Virus record (IMG/VR): IMGVR_UViG_3300006805_001809
Coordinates: 1-34,111 of that record
Source: a virus
Reading direction: 5' to 3' (one strand)
DNA: 34,111 nucleotides
Shown: piece after piece, positions 1 through 6,855 of the stretch
How the letters are laid out: each line of letters begins with the position of its first letter
How positions within the stretch are numbered: the first letter of the stretch is position 1
Program-made: the position numbers and the translations under genes
The notes under the pieces: model-generated
Told to the model about the DNA's origin: nothing
Database searches by the model: none
The model's input: only the letters and a program-made list of their open reading frames with translations

Positions 1-234
1 GGACGAGCGTTGCGTCCGAATCAACTTGGGATCACCGCCCATGCCCATGTCTTCCAGATGGACGCCGTGCACAGCGTAGCCGCGTTTCCAGAATTCACAG
101 CCCGGCCAGCGACAGCCGATGCCGTCGCGCACCCGTAACTCAGTCTTGACGTTCTGGATGCCTATGCGTCGAGCATTCCGGCGTCGCTCACGGTACTCGG
201 CTAACGTCTCGCCGTCTTTGAACTTCTCGATCAT
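1..234 (-). CDS. HNH-like nuclease or zinc protein, truncated by the window edge
   Basis: An open frame starts at the ATG at 232-234, right after the stop of the preceding gene, and runs off the left end of the window, so only the first 78 codons are visible. The N-terminus is charged and helical (MIEKFKDGETLAEYRERR). It is followed by VRDGIGCRWPGCEFWKRGY, AVHGVHLED and GMGGDPKLIRTQ. This order (C-x4-C zinc pair, then an xHxxHxxxMGG element) resembles phage HNH-type proteins where the H-containing element begins the beta-beta-alpha-metal fold. The rest of that fold lies outside the window. It is the last visible gene of the left recombination operon, 1 nt after its upstream neighbour. HNH assignment is an inference from the partial motif. 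Confidence 0.6.
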   Translation of the reverse strand, partial: MIEKFKDGETLAEYRERRRNARRIGIQNVKTELRVRDGIGCRWPGCEFWKRGYAVHGVHLEDMGMGGDPKLIRTQRSS

Positions 235-235
235 G

Positions 236-460
236 CTAGGACTCGCCGCGACATGGACGGCACACCATTTTCATTTCACCGTCGATGCTGCATTCTTTTC
301 CGAACGCCATCGTTCGCTGACACACCGCGCACGTCAACACACGCAATGACTTCGAGAATGGTTTAGAAGACTTAATGGGAGTGGCACGGTTGTCCTGACT
401 GGACGAGTATTTCCCTTGTGCCTCCGCAACTGCTATCTTACGTGCGCGTGATTGACTCAC
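236..460 (-). CDS. Small zinc-ribbon protein
   Basis: A 74-residue basic protein with a GTG start. A GGATGGT stretch about 5 nt upstream could act as a weak ribosome binding site. The C-terminal half carries LTCAVCQRTM and later KMVCRPCRGES, a C-x2-C ... C-x2-C arrangement typical of a treble-clef or zinc-ribbon fold. The N-terminal half is basic and probably disordered. It lies between the YqaJ/Erf recombination genes and the truncated HNH-like gene. Such proteins in phage early operons usually bind nucleic acid or act as adaptors, but nothing here identifies the partner. The 71-nt gap upstream (461-531) contains one plus-strand TTGACA (507-512) but no convincing promoter for this gene. Confidence 0.7.
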   Translation of the reverse strand: MSQSRARKIAVAEAQGKYSSSQDNRATPIKSSKPFSKSLRVLTCAVCQRTMAFGKECSIDGEMKMVCRPCRGES

Positions 461-531
461 ATTTCACCATCCCCGTAAGTGATTGAGCGCGTAGGTAACT
501 TAACGCTTGACACGATTTTAACGGCAGAGAT

Positions 532-804
532 TCATTCGCCCACCATGAGCCGATAGGCTCGCCATCCTCGAAACGCATTTCGAGCGAACATTACCGCGTC
601 CTGCTGGAACCGATAGAAGTGTGCGTCTCGCTGTAGATTCCCCAAGGCATCCGGGAGCGTGGCGTACATCATCTGCTCGCGGCAGTAGTTCCCACGTTCA
701 CGGGCATAGCCTTTGGCCGCTGCTGGTGTTGACCGGAACCAGGCGCGGTCACGCTCGGCTTTCTTGTACTCATCGACGCCGATCTCTGCCACGGTGAGTT
801 TCAT
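532..804 (-). CDS. Hypothetical protein of the recombination operon
   Basis: A 90-residue protein starting MKLTVAEIGVDEYKKAERD. I chose the ATG at 804 because it overlaps the stop codon of the upstream exonuclease gene as ATGA. The frame stays open ten codons further upstream, but only inside the exonuclease gene. The sequence is charged and mostly helical, rich in Arg and aromatic residues (YARERGNYCREQMM, FYRFQQDAVMFARNAFRGW). No catalytic or metal motif is visible and I do not recognise a family. Tight coupling to the exonuclease suggests expression in a fixed ratio with it. Confidence 0.65.
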   Translation of the reverse strand: MKLTVAEIGVDEYKKAERDRAWFRSTPAAAKGYARERGNYCREQMMYATLPDALGNLQRDAHFYRFQQDAVMFARNAFRGWRAYRLMVGE

Positions 805-1502
805 GCGGCCATCCATCCTGCGATCTTCTCGCACTCGGCTTCTACCTCATCCAGAAAGGTTCGCACGTCTTGCGCGTACTGTTCAAGCGCGGCGTCTTCG
901 CGTGTGACCCGGATGGTCACACTTCGTAATGGTTCTGGAAAGTCAGGGTGAAATGAGAAGTAATCACACCAGGCCGCGCCCGTGACGAACAGTTCGTGAC
1001 GAATCTGAGCGAGATATTCAGGCGCGATACAACCCCTAACCAGTCCGACCTCTCCCGCGATCGTTGACTGCGCGGCTCTATGACTAGCGACGGTCGCGAA
1101 GTGCGTCGCCTGCATCGGACACTTCGCCTGCACCAATCCCTCGAAGTCACCGATCATGCCGTCCGGTGAACACCCCACGGGTATCTCGTTATCCAGCACG
1201 AACCCCACCGAGCGCACTAACACGCCGTGGATGTTCTCGTACTGACGGAGCGCCAGTGCTTCGCGCTTGATGCCGTCGAGCATGGCTTTCGACTGATAAC
1301 CGTCTTCGGTCGGCTTGCCGGTTACTCGTTCCAGGACGAGCTGTGTCCGGTAGTTCCGGCGTTCGGCGCGATACTCGCCCTTTTGTGTTTTCCAAAAGGC
1401 ATCGTGTGCTTTGCTCGCGGTGAAGACGCCGGCACGGGATTGACGCCATGCGTCCGAGCGTTGCTCGCAGTTGACGACCGAGAACGGCTTAGAGGACGGC
1501 AT
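801..1502 (-). CDS. YqaJ/lambda-exonuclease-like 5'-3' exonuclease
   Basis: A 233-residue protein matching the phage YqaJ-type recombinase exonuclease (lambda Exo fold). These enzymes resect double-stranded ends to make single strands for an annealing protein. Visible elements are RSDAWRQSRAGVFTAS near residues 15-30, the QLVLERVTGKP segment (54-64), the metal-binding GCSPDGMIGD (110-119, Asp114) and GLVQAKCPMQ (122-131, Lys127). In the family the last motif normally reads E-x-K. Here the Glu position is Gln125 (codon CAG at 1128-1130). It follows the Erf gene with a 14-nt overlap, the usual pairing of exonuclease with annealase. The E-to-Q change may weaken or abolish cleavage, or another acidic residue may compensate. 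Confidence 0.85.
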   Translation of the reverse strand: MPSSKPFSVVNCEQRSDAWRQSRAGVFTASKAHDAFWKTQKGEYRAERRNYRTQLVLERVTGKPTEDGYQSKAMLDGIKREALALRQYENIHGVLVRSVGFVLDNEIPVGCSPDGMIGDFEGLVQAKCPMQATHFATVASHRAAQSTIAGEVGLVRGCIAPEYLAQIRHELFVTGAAWCDYFSFHPDFPEPLRSVTIRVTREDAALEQYAQDVRTFLDEVEAECEKIAGWMAA

Positions 1503-2187
1503 CTCGCGCCTCCGCGACGGCTTTCAGGTCAACCCATAGCGAGTTCGGGACAGCCGTCCGTAGAGCATTTGTGCCGTTCGACCAGGCGTGACCCAAGTCC
1601 ATCATGCCTACCATCGCCGCCGAGCGCAGCGAGTTCTCGAAATCGCGATAGCCTTCCGGCTTCGGAGTGGTGTCTTCTGGTGGCACGTCTACTGAACCGT
1701 CTGAGTCCGCTCCGCGCTGGATCAGGTTCAACAGGTCAACGGTTGTGTACCGATGCCCGTAAGACATCACCGACCCGCGCCCTTGCGCGTCCGTCTTACC
1801 GCCGCTCATGTCCACGCGAGCTTCGTATTCGGAGAACTTGGAGTGGCCGTCTTTGTGCGCCAGTTCGCCCGTGACCTTCACCATGCCTGGTGCCGGATAC
1901 GTCGTGGCGAAGCTCAGGGTGAATCCGAACTGGCGGCAGATCGGCCCCACGATTTCCTGAATCTCATCGTTCGGTGCGTACGATCCAGTACGCCCGTCTT
2001 TGAACGTGATCGTCTCGTTCTTTTCGATGATCGGGAGCGCCTGTTGCAGCTTTGCGAAGGATTTCTGATACTGCCCCTTAGCCCACTCGATGTAGACCCG
2101 AGAGTTGTACTCGATCAACGCCTTAAGAGACTCAGGCGGTAGACCCTTGGCCTGCTCAATGAGGGCCGTGACGGTAAGAGCTTTCAT
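1489..2187 (-). CDS. erf: Erf-family single-strand annealing protein
   Basis: A 232-residue protein from the ATG at 2187, which overlaps the upstream stop as ATGA and has GGAG 8 nt upstream. The frame is open further upstream but only inside the neighbouring gene. The core at about residues 45-155 matches the ERF superfamily: LQQALPIIEKNETITFKD, SYAPNDEIQEIVGPICRQFG, the beta strands of the SKFSEYEARVDMSGG region, and the diagnostic GSVMSYGHRYTTVDLLNL. Erf proteins form rings that anneal complementary single strands. In P22 they circularise or recombine the incoming genome. The exonuclease encoded just downstream would supply the substrate. The C-terminal part is helical and probably regulatory or oligomeric. 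Confidence 0.9.
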   Translation of the reverse strand: MKALTVTALIEQAKGLPPESLKALIEYNSRVYIEWAKGQYQKSFAKLQQALPIIEKNETITFKDGRTGSYAPNDEIQEIVGPICRQFGFTLSFATTYPAPGMVKVTGELAHKDGHSKFSEYEARVDMSGGKTDAQGRGSVMSYGHRYTTVDLLNLIQRGADSDGSVDVPPEDTTPKPEGYRDFENSLRSAAMVGMMDLGHAWSNGTNALRTAVPNSLWVDLKAVAEARDAVL

Positions 2188-2393
2188 TTCGCACGCTCCG
2201 CTAACATGGCGTCGGCCAGTGCGTAGCACTCTGCCGCGAACAAGGCCGCATTGCCTGCATTAGTGGCGCGGGCCGCGAGTCCTCCCTGTAGCGCCTTCGC
2301 CGCGAAGTAATCGCGGAGCGTCATGCCTTTTTCCGGCACCCACGTCATCTGACCATTCCACGGGAAGGCTGGCGGATTATACGGCTGCTTCAT
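2184..2393 (-). CDS. Small phage protein with MTLRDYFAAKAL motif
   Basis: A 69-residue protein of the common phage type that starts with a Pro-rich segment (NPPAFPW) followed by GMTLRDYFAAKALQGG and ends in an Ala-rich helix, CYALADAMLAERAK. Many phages carry such a protein beside recombination or replication genes. I know of no established function. Its start overlaps the upstream stop (ATGA at 2390-2393), and its own stop overlaps the erf start, so it is embedded in a coupled string of genes. No catalytic motif is visible. Confidence 0.75.
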   Translation of the reverse strand: MKQPYNPPAFPWNGQMTWVPEKGMTLRDYFAAKALQGGLAARATNAGNAALFAAECYALADAMLAERAK

Positions 2394-2992
2394 TCGCGTT
2401 CTCCAATCGCCACTACTTCACCACGTCCTACACGACTCCGATAGGCCGAGACGATCTTTGAGTCGGCGTCCTGCTGCTGCCGCGCTTTCAACACGATGGC
2501 CTCCAACGCACCTGGCGAGTCCTGATCGATCTCGTAGAACCGAGAGACTTCCGCGCACACGATCCGCGCTTGATGCCGATACCGTTGCCGGCGCATGGCC
2601 GCGAGGACAGCTCGCCTTTCCACTGACAGCCCACGGTGAATCTGGTTGTCGCAGCTCGGCCACATGTCGCCATTCGCGACGGCCAGCACTACGGCCACGC
2701 GCTCGACCACGGCAGCTCTCGCGACTGAGCGTGATCGCTTATGCGCTCCGGCAGCACGATACCGCGCATCGACGCGCATGTCTTTCGCGTCATCCGAGTC
2801 CCATGACGGGAGGGGTTCTGTATGTTGAACTTGTGTCGCTTGGTAGAGATGAAAGGCTGCGAGTTCGAGGTGCTGACTCGCTTCCAGCGCGACTTGGACG
2901 GCAGTTTTATCGATCAACGGTTTCCCTTTCGACAGGAACAGGTTACTCAGTAAATGACGCCCGAAGGTACACCCTTCGCACCGTAGGAGCAT
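2390..2992 (-). CDS. Hypothetical protein, early operon
   Basis: A 200-residue basic, mostly helical protein starting MLLRCEGCTFGRH. Nothing shows a known domain. The N-terminal CEGC pair lacks an obvious partner pair, and the C-terminal half is Arg- and Gln-rich (RRQRYRHQARIVCAEV, KARQQQDADSK). No clear Shine-Dalgarno sequence precedes the ATG. A TAAAAT hexamer about 15 nt upstream could be a -10 element, though its -35 partner is weak. The true start could be an internal one such as MRVDARYRAAG. The 120 nt upstream (2993-3112) contain no gene I can defend, only a short frame without a canonical start. Confidence 0.55.
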   Translation of the reverse strand: MLLRCEGCTFGRHLLSNLFLSKGKPLIDKTAVQVALEASQHLELAAFHLYQATQVQHTEPLPSWDSDDAKDMRVDARYRAAGAHKRSRSVARAAVVERVAVVLAVANGDMWPSCDNQIHRGLSVERRAVLAAMRRQRYRHQARIVCAEVSRFYEIDQDSPGALEAIVLKARQQQDADSKIVSAYRSRVGRGEVVAIGERE

Positions 2993-3112
2993 TCGGATCG
3001 CGGAGGCATTTTACCGTCGCCCATGCACAAATGAAACGACGGCCCCGGCGCTGCCACAATCCACCTTGCGTCAATGGCGCATGTCGGAACTCATGCGCGG
3101 CGTCGAACTCGT

Positions 3113-3346
3113 TTACGGCTGCGGGTAATGCTTGGAGCGCAGCACCGGCTCGACCGGCACCAGTCGCCCGCGACCACCGCGTGACACGCGACCGCCGATG
3201 CGTCCCGCCTCCGCTGCGGCCTTCGCGTCCCACTGGTGCGCTACGCCCTGCTTGTGCGCGGCCTTGCCACCGAGACTCGCGATCCGCTTTTGCGTTTCTG
3301 GATTCATTGCGGCGAATCCTCGCCTGCTCTTGACGTGCTTAACCAT
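3113..3346 (-). CDS. KGG-repeat (Con-10/YciG-like) stress-type protein
   Basis: A 77-residue protein with the hallmark GFAAMNPETQKRIASLGG, KAAHKQGVAHQWD and AAAEAGRIGGRV segments. These correspond to the repeated Gly-Gly modules of the bacterial KGG/Con-10 stress-protein family. Members are small, highly hydrophilic and of uncertain molecular role, and some phages carry them. The C-terminus is basic (SRGGRGRL). The start at 3346 keeps the conserved GF-x3-NP opening and has GGGGAG about 10 nt upstream. It overlaps the upstream gene by 43 nt. Function in infection is unknown. Confidence 0.75.
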   Translation of the reverse strand: MVKHVKSRRGFAAMNPETQKRIASLGGKAAHKQGVAHQWDAKAAAEAGRIGGRVSRGGRGRLVPVEPVLRSKHYPQP

Positions 3347-3624
3347 GTGACGCGATCTCCCCGCGACAGTCGCCGCGCTCGTTCGAGTAACGCTTCTCCC
3401 ACCGGACAGATGTCCTCAGTGGCCTTGTGGAATTCAATCGACCGCCAGCCGCACCGACAGAAGCTACGATAGATGCGCTCGATCACGCGGCCTTCCCGAT
3501 CCTTCACTTCCCGATACTTGCTGACCACGACGTGCATCGCTTCCGGTGTCCACCGATCCAGCATGAAGTGATCGTCTTCAGGCTTGGCTTTCGGATGGCG
3601 CAGGATAAGCGGACGATCCGGCAC
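3304..3624 (-). CDS. Hypothetical protein with possible Cys/His site
   Basis: A 106-residue protein beginning with a GTG that overlaps the previous stop (TAGTG), so it is probably translated by re-initiation after the ribbon-helix-helix gene. It contains DDHFMLDRWTPEAMHVVVSKYREV, a SFCRCGWRSIEFHKATED segment and DICPVGEALLERARRL. Spacing of C-x-C, H and C is compatible with a small metal site, but this is weak evidence. It is the second gene of the left operon. I do not recognise a family. Confidence 0.6.
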   Translation of the reverse strand: MPDRPLILRHPKAKPEDDHFMLDRWTPEAMHVVVSKYREVKDREGRVIERIYRSFCRCGWRSIEFHKATEDICPVGEALLERARRLSRGDRVTWLSTSRAGEDSPQ

Positions 3625-3812
3625 TAGAACACCTTATCGCCGTTGCCGTACTTCTCGATGAACTGGTCGAGCAACCAGACAGCGGTGTGGCCTTCGTCTT
3701 TCGCCCGAGCGCGGAACCGTTCCCACGACTGACGATTGATCGACCGATGCGTGTAGGTGACTTTCTCTGGGGTCGGCTTGGATGCCGATTTCTTGCCTTG
3801 CGTTTTCGCCAT
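3624..3812 (-). CDS. Ribbon-helix-helix-like small DNA-binding protein
   Basis: A 62-residue protein. After a basic, disordered N-terminus (AKTQGKKSASKPTPEK) comes a short beta-strand-like stretch VTYTHRSI, then a helix NRQSWERFRARAKDEG, a turn, and a second helix TAVWLLDQFIEKYG. This strand-helix-helix order and spacing is that of Arc/MetJ/CopG ribbon-helix-helix repressors, which dimerise to insert a two-stranded sheet into the DNA major groove at short palindromes. It is the first gene behind the promoter at 3819-3848. The -10 to ATG distance is only 6 nt and there is no Shine-Dalgarno sequence, so the mRNA is predicted to be leaderless. It is a candidate regulator of the operators at 28.1 kb. 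That link is inference only. Confidence 0.65.
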   Translation of the reverse strand: MAKTQGKKSASKPTPEKVTYTHRSINRQSWERFRARAKDEGHTAVWLLDQFIEKYGNGDKVF

Positions 3813-3818
3813 ACGGAG

Positions 3819-3848
3819 ACTGTAGGCGAATTGCCTTTAGCTTGTCAA
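3819..3848 (-). promoter_or_regulatory. Promoter of the recombination operon, predicted leaderless start
   Basis: On the minus strand TTGACA (3843-3848), an 18-nt spacer and TACAGT (3819-3824) form a sigma70-like promoter with a consensus -35. The ATG at 3810-3812 begins 6 nt after the -10 hexamer, so transcription should start at or next to the start codon. No Shine-Dalgarno-like sequence lies between. It would separate the left operon from the lysis region upstream. Confidence 0.6.
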
Positions 3849-3852
3849 GTGG

Positions 3853-4128
3853 CTATCGCGAGAAGGCTACCGACACTCCGCCCTCAATGGGTTTCTGCCA
3901 GCCGGACTTACCGACGTAGGTGATGACTTCCCACTGATCGTTGAACTTGTGGGCCACGGCGAGATTCAGGCCTGAGCCGGTCTTGACGTTCAGGATCGCC
4001 ATCGTGCGACCCTCTTTGACGCCTTGCAGCGCGGCCTCGACTTGTTCCTTGATCGACAGGTGGACGGACTGCGGGGCAGCAGTCACAACACCCGCGAAGG
4101 TCTGCGGCGTTCCGTTGAGGTTGGACAC
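3853..4128 (-). CDS. Hypothetical small protein downstream of the holin candidate
   Basis: A 91-residue protein read from the GTG at 4128, immediately after the holin-candidate stop codon. The frame is open further upstream, but that part is an Arg/Ser-rich shadow of the holin gene. Features are an N-terminal Ser/Thr/Ala-rich stretch, a helix LSIKEQVEAALQGVKEG, then a predicted beta-rich part (AILNVKTGSGLNLAVAHK, QWEVITYVGKSGW, EGGVSVAFSR). No enzyme motif is seen. It ends just before the promoter region of the left operon and is likely the last gene of the late transcript. Confidence 0.6.
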   Translation of the reverse strand: MSNLNGTPQTFAGVVTAAPQSVHLSIKEQVEAALQGVKEGRTMAILNVKTGSGLNLAVAHKFNDQWEVITYVGKSGWQKPIEGGVSVAFSR

Positions 4129-4132
4129 CGCC

Positions 4133-4327
4133 TTAGTAGCCTTTCTTGATCCGGTCGTCGGTATTCTTCTTTTGCACGAACGACCACGCGAGCATCGCGG
4201 CAGCGAACGCACCGCTGACGATCTGAGTCGCCGCGTCGTTGCTGACGGTGATTTCATGCGCGGCGGCGAACGTGACAACCCACCGAACGGCTGAACCGAG
4301 TAGTGCTGATACCAAAGGATTCATCAC
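4133..4327 (-). CDS. Holin candidate, two transmembrane segments
   Basis: A 64-residue protein with two hydrophobic stretches, VSALLGSAVRWVVTFAAA and IVSGAFAAAMLAWSFV, separated by a short polar loop (HEITVSNDAATQ), and a basic C-terminal tail QKKNTDDRIKKGY. Size, topology and charged tail fit class II phage holins, which form lesions in the inner membrane at lysis. The first codon may be the GTG at 4327 (AAGGAGA 7 nt upstream) or the adjacent ATG at 4324. It lies 12 nt behind the glycoside-hydrolase-like gene, a position consistent with a lysis cassette. Other small membrane proteins nearby could also be the holin. Confidence 0.65.
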   Translation of the reverse strand: MMNPLVSALLGSAVRWVVTFAAAHEITVSNDAATQIVSGAFAAAMLAWSFVQKKNTDDRIKKGY

Positions 4328-4339
4328 GACTGTCTCTCC

Positions 4340-5770
4340 TTAGCGAAAGTTTCCGACCAGTAAACCCGTCCCACGCGGCGGGGTGCCCTTGCCTCCGGTC
4401 GTGCGATCACCGGAGAACAATGTCCATGTCTCGACTTCACGCGGCGGCGTCGTATCCCACTCGCTCATCGTGAACGCGGCAAAGCGTCCGTCCTTTGTCC
4501 AGTATTCAATACCGCCCCGCGCATGTTCGCGCTGCCATGTCGCCACATCTTCCGGCAGCATGTCGAGAATCTTGGGTAGCTCCGTGAATCCCCACTCGCT
4601 TTCGAGCGGTTGATTCGAGCGCACCGCTGCGCCTTGGAATCGGTTACTGGCTTGCCCGCTGAGCGCATGGGCTGAGTAGAGCGCCGTGAGGTTAGCGGGG
4701 TCGTCCTGCCGTGCGTACGAGTCTTGACCAGGGCCAGCCGGTTCGCCTTCCCAGAACGCTTTTGGGAACGCTCGATAGTTTCCTTCCCAATAGACGATGC
4801 CGTAGGTGTGCTTCATACAGACCATGAACGGATCGCGGGTAACATGCACCGCGCAAATGTCGCCGTGCGTCGATGCCTTGTGGAGACTGTCTGGTTCTTC
4901 GTTCTGGGGAATCGCGCCTTGCGCTGTCAACACGTTCGGGAGAATCGCCTTGACTTCAGCGATCACGCGCCCCATCTGCGCGATCGACTCCGCGCTGTCG
5001 CCACCGTAGCGGTTCAAGGGGAACTCGTTCGTGACTTCCCACAGGGCGATCACGTCCGCGCCGCCTTCGTCTGCGGCGATGCGAGCGCATCGACGATGTA
5101 GCTCGATCTCTCGTTGACCGTCCGGGCAGATGATCTGCATGTCACCGAACGAGATGTGTAGGCGCAACTTCCGAGCCTTGCACGCCCTGAGTAGGGTTCT
5201 CAGCAGGTCGTCGTAATCCGGCCACGCTGCGATGTCTACGCCGTACTTGTCCGTGCGGAGATGGTTGCCGGTGAAGAACCACTTCCTGAATCCGACCGGC
5301 GCGACTTCTCGACCGTCCCAATACTCAGACCAGCCGCCGACCGCGAGGAAGACACGGATGCCCTGATAGCCCGCCACCGCGATTGCGTTGATCTGGCGCT
5401 CAAACTCTTGCGGGTTGTCGCGGAGGATGCGGAGCGCCGGGAACCACGAACAGAACAGCACTCGACGCCATCCCGAATCGTCACGGAACATCTTGTCTTG
5501 AATACGGAGCGGCCCGACAAGTGGCCGGCGTGTGGGTTCGCCAGGTTGCGGTTGCGGAGTCAACCCCAGTTCGTCTTCACACTCGCGGATGTGCTTCGCT
5601 GCCGATGCATCCGGTGACAAGTCCCTTAAATCGAATGCTGTGCGTCCTCTCCAGACGAACGTGTCGGGATCACCCGGATCAGGCCATGCGCGTCCGACCT
5701 TCGCGTAGCGTTGCCGAATCTGTTCGTCAAACTCGCGCCACCATGTACGCTCGTCAGGGTAGGGATACAT
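4340..5770 (-). CDS. TIM-barrel glycoside-hydrolase-like protein (clan GH-A type); endolysin or depolymerase candidate
   Basis: A 476-residue protein. Residues ~105-345 look like a (beta/alpha)8 barrel: VLFCSWFPALRIL, an early strand AGYQGIRVFLAVGGWSEYW, KLRLHISFGD, then IALWEVTNEFPLN with the Asn248-Glu249 pair typical of the acid/base residue of clan GH-A hydrolases, and AFWEGEPAGPG with Glu343 as a possible nucleophile. There is no signal peptide. An AAGGA lies 4 nt before the ATG. It sits between small membrane proteins and the holin candidate, the slot normally filled by an endolysin, and no muramidase, amidase or transglycosylase is visible elsewhere. It could cleave cell-wall glycan or a surface polysaccharide. 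Substrate and family number cannot be told by eye. Confidence 0.7.
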   Translation of the reverse strand: MYPYPDERTWWREFDEQIRQRYAKVGRAWPDPGDPDTFVWRGRTAFDLRDLSPDASAAKHIRECEDELGLTPQPQPGEPTRRPLVGPLRIQDKMFRDDSGWRRVLFCSWFPALRILRDNPQEFERQINAIAVAGYQGIRVFLAVGGWSEYWDGREVAPVGFRKWFFTGNHLRTDKYGVDIAAWPDYDDLLRTLLRACKARKLRLHISFGDMQIICPDGQREIELHRRCARIAADEGGADVIALWEVTNEFPLNRYGGDSAESIAQMGRVIAEVKAILPNVLTAQGAIPQNEEPDSLHKASTHGDICAVHVTRDPFMVCMKHTYGIVYWEGNYRAFPKAFWEGEPAGPGQDSYARQDDPANLTALYSAHALSGQASNRFQGAAVRSNQPLESEWGFTELPKILDMLPEDVATWQREHARGGIEYWTKDGRFAAFTMSEWDTTPPREVETWTLFSGDRTTGGKGTPPRGTGLLVGNFR

Positions 5771-6046
5771 TTAGTCCTTCAGGCACTCGCGCCGATCAGC
5801 CAGCGTCTTCGCGTCTTGCACGCACAGTTGCCGCACCACATTCAACAGCTTTTGATTCGCCATGTAGGTTCGCGCCATGAGGTCTTCAGTGCGCTCGGAA
5901 TGCGTCGCCATCGTTTGATGCTGCACTTCGACGGCGTGGAGACGCGCATCGAACTTATCAAACCCTTGCGCGAGGTTGTAGACCAGAAAGCACGCGATCA
6001 CTCCTGGTATACCTACTTTCGCGACGGCGTTCCAGTCGATCCGCAT
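5771..6046 (-). CDS. Small membrane protein with cytosolic or periplasmic helical tail
   Basis: A 91-residue protein from the ATG at 6046, which overlaps the previous stop (TGATG); a GTG one codon earlier is an alternative. It has one N-terminal transmembrane segment (VAKVGIPGVIACFLVYNLAQ) followed by a long helical region with heptad-like spacing (FDKFDARLHAVEVQHQTM) and a C-terminal part with two cysteines (QLCVQDAK, RRECLKD). One membrane segment plus coiled coil is typical of inner-membrane spanins or accessory holins. The position beside the lysis genes supports such a role. No lipoprotein o-spanin partner was found. Confidence 0.6.
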   Translation of the reverse strand: MRIDWNAVAKVGIPGVIACFLVYNLAQGFDKFDARLHAVEVQHQTMATHSERTEDLMARTYMANQKLLNVVRQLCVQDAKTLADRRECLKD

Positions 6047-6237
6047 CACGGCTCTTTCGAGAGCGCGAGAATGGATGCGCTCAACTTGCCGAGGTCATGC
6101 GCGAGTTTCTCCGCTATGTGCGCGGCTTTCTTCTCGTCCTTCAGCAGATCGGTCAGGACTTTCTTGAACGTCTCTTGCTGTTCAGCCGAGAACGGCGGGC
6201 AGCAGATACCGAGCAAGCAGCATGTGATGGGATCGAT
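6046..6237 (-). CDS. Cys-rich small protein without a canonical start (ATC start or -1 frameshift product)
   Basis: Between two lysis-region genes lies a 63-codon frame that fills the gap exactly and overlaps the next start (TGATG). It reads from ATC at 6235-6237: (M)DPITCCLLGICCPPFSAEQ, then an amphipathic Lys/Ala/Leu helix, ending LALSKEP. No ATG or GTG lies in frame after the preceding stop. The ATC has an AGGTG sequence 5 nt upstream, so a rare AUC start is possible. Alternatively the frame is the -1 frame of the upstream 131-residue membrane protein, whose last codons CAA AAA CAG contain a run of five A, so slippage could fuse the two. The even filling of the gap argues it is real. Function is unknown. 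Confidence 0.45.
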   Translation of the reverse strand: MDPITCCLLGICCPPFSAEQQETFKKVLTDLLKDEKKAAHIAEKLAHDLGKLSASILALSKEP

Positions 6238-6245
6238 GGCGGCAC

Positions 6246-6641
6246 CTACGGTTTCTGTTTTTGCAGTTCCTGCGCGAACACCATGTTCGCGTTTCGCAAC
6301 CCTGCGGTTTCGATCTTCGCTTCAAGCGCCCGTAATCGCTGCTCTAAGGCGTCGTCCGAGAGCGTCTTCATCTTCGATTCGTATTCCATCCGCGTGAGAA
6401 TGTCTCGCACGTCGGACTGAATTTTCAACTGCGCGTCGCCGCGCCCACGGTCGAGCACCAACTGCCCGCCGACGATGGTCACGCACCCGACCACGATCGA
6501 GATCACCAGTTGCAGCGGAAAACTTAATCGGCTGGCATCGGTGACTCGCGCTGTTTCCCTTGGACTCACGTCATCAACCCCGAGTCGTGGTGACGGATAT
6601 TCTTCTATGGGATAGACGGACGCGGGCGCAGTTCCTATCAT
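6246..6641 (-). CDS. Single-span membrane protein with coiled-coil tail
   Basis: A 131-residue protein whose start overlaps the HTH gene stop as ATGA. It has a polar Pro-rich N-terminus, one transmembrane helix (LQLVISIVVGCVTIVGGQLV, about residues 43-62), then a charged coiled-coil-like region (ILTRMEYESKMKTLSDDALEQRLRALE) ending QELQKQKP. This architecture occurs in phage spanin- or holin-associated proteins. It is next to the other lysis-region membrane genes. The final codons include an A-run that could allow -1 slippage into the following Cys-rich frame. Confidence 0.6.
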   Translation of the reverse strand: MIGTAPASVYPIEEYPSPRLGVDDVSPRETARVTDASRLSFPLQLVISIVVGCVTIVGGQLVLDRGRGDAQLKIQSDVRDILTRMEYESKMKTLSDDALEQRLRALEAKIETAGLRNANMVFAQELQKQKP

Positions 6642-6850
6642 GTCAACACCGATTCTCGACGCCGAGGGCCGGTCGGCGGCTGCTCATCCTGCACTTCCGC
6701 GAGCCGCTTGAGGGCCATCTGTGACGGTTCCGCCTCTCCGTTTTCCCATCGTCTCACCGTGCGATTGCTTGCGCCGATGGCCTTTCTGAACTGCTCTCGA
6801 CTCAGGCCGAGACTATCCCGTAGCTCACGGACGTTGATCCGAGTCGCCAT
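6638..6850 (-). CDS. Small helix-turn-helix (XRE/Cro-type) protein
   Basis: A 70-residue protein. Residues ~5-52 match a Cro/C1-type HTH: INVRELRDSLGLSREQFRKA, IGASNRTVRRWENGEAEPS, QMALKRLAEV. The recognition helix would be SNRTVRRWENG. TAAGG lies just upstream of the ATG. It stands between structural and lysis genes, an unusual place for a lambda-like repressor, so it may regulate late or lysis expression, or the left operon. The C-terminus ends PPTGPRRRESVLT and carries the GPRRR peptide also seen in several virion-cluster proteins. Confidence 0.75.
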   Translation of the reverse strand: MATRINVRELRDSLGLSREQFRKAIGASNRTVRRWENGEAEPSQMALKRLAEVQDEQPPTGPRRRESVLT

Positions 6851-6855
6851 AGACC

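Noticed and set aside
2943-3233. 96-codon minus-strand frame
   Set aside because: Its first half is the shadow of the KGG-repeat gene, and no credible start exists in the unique part (2993-3112).
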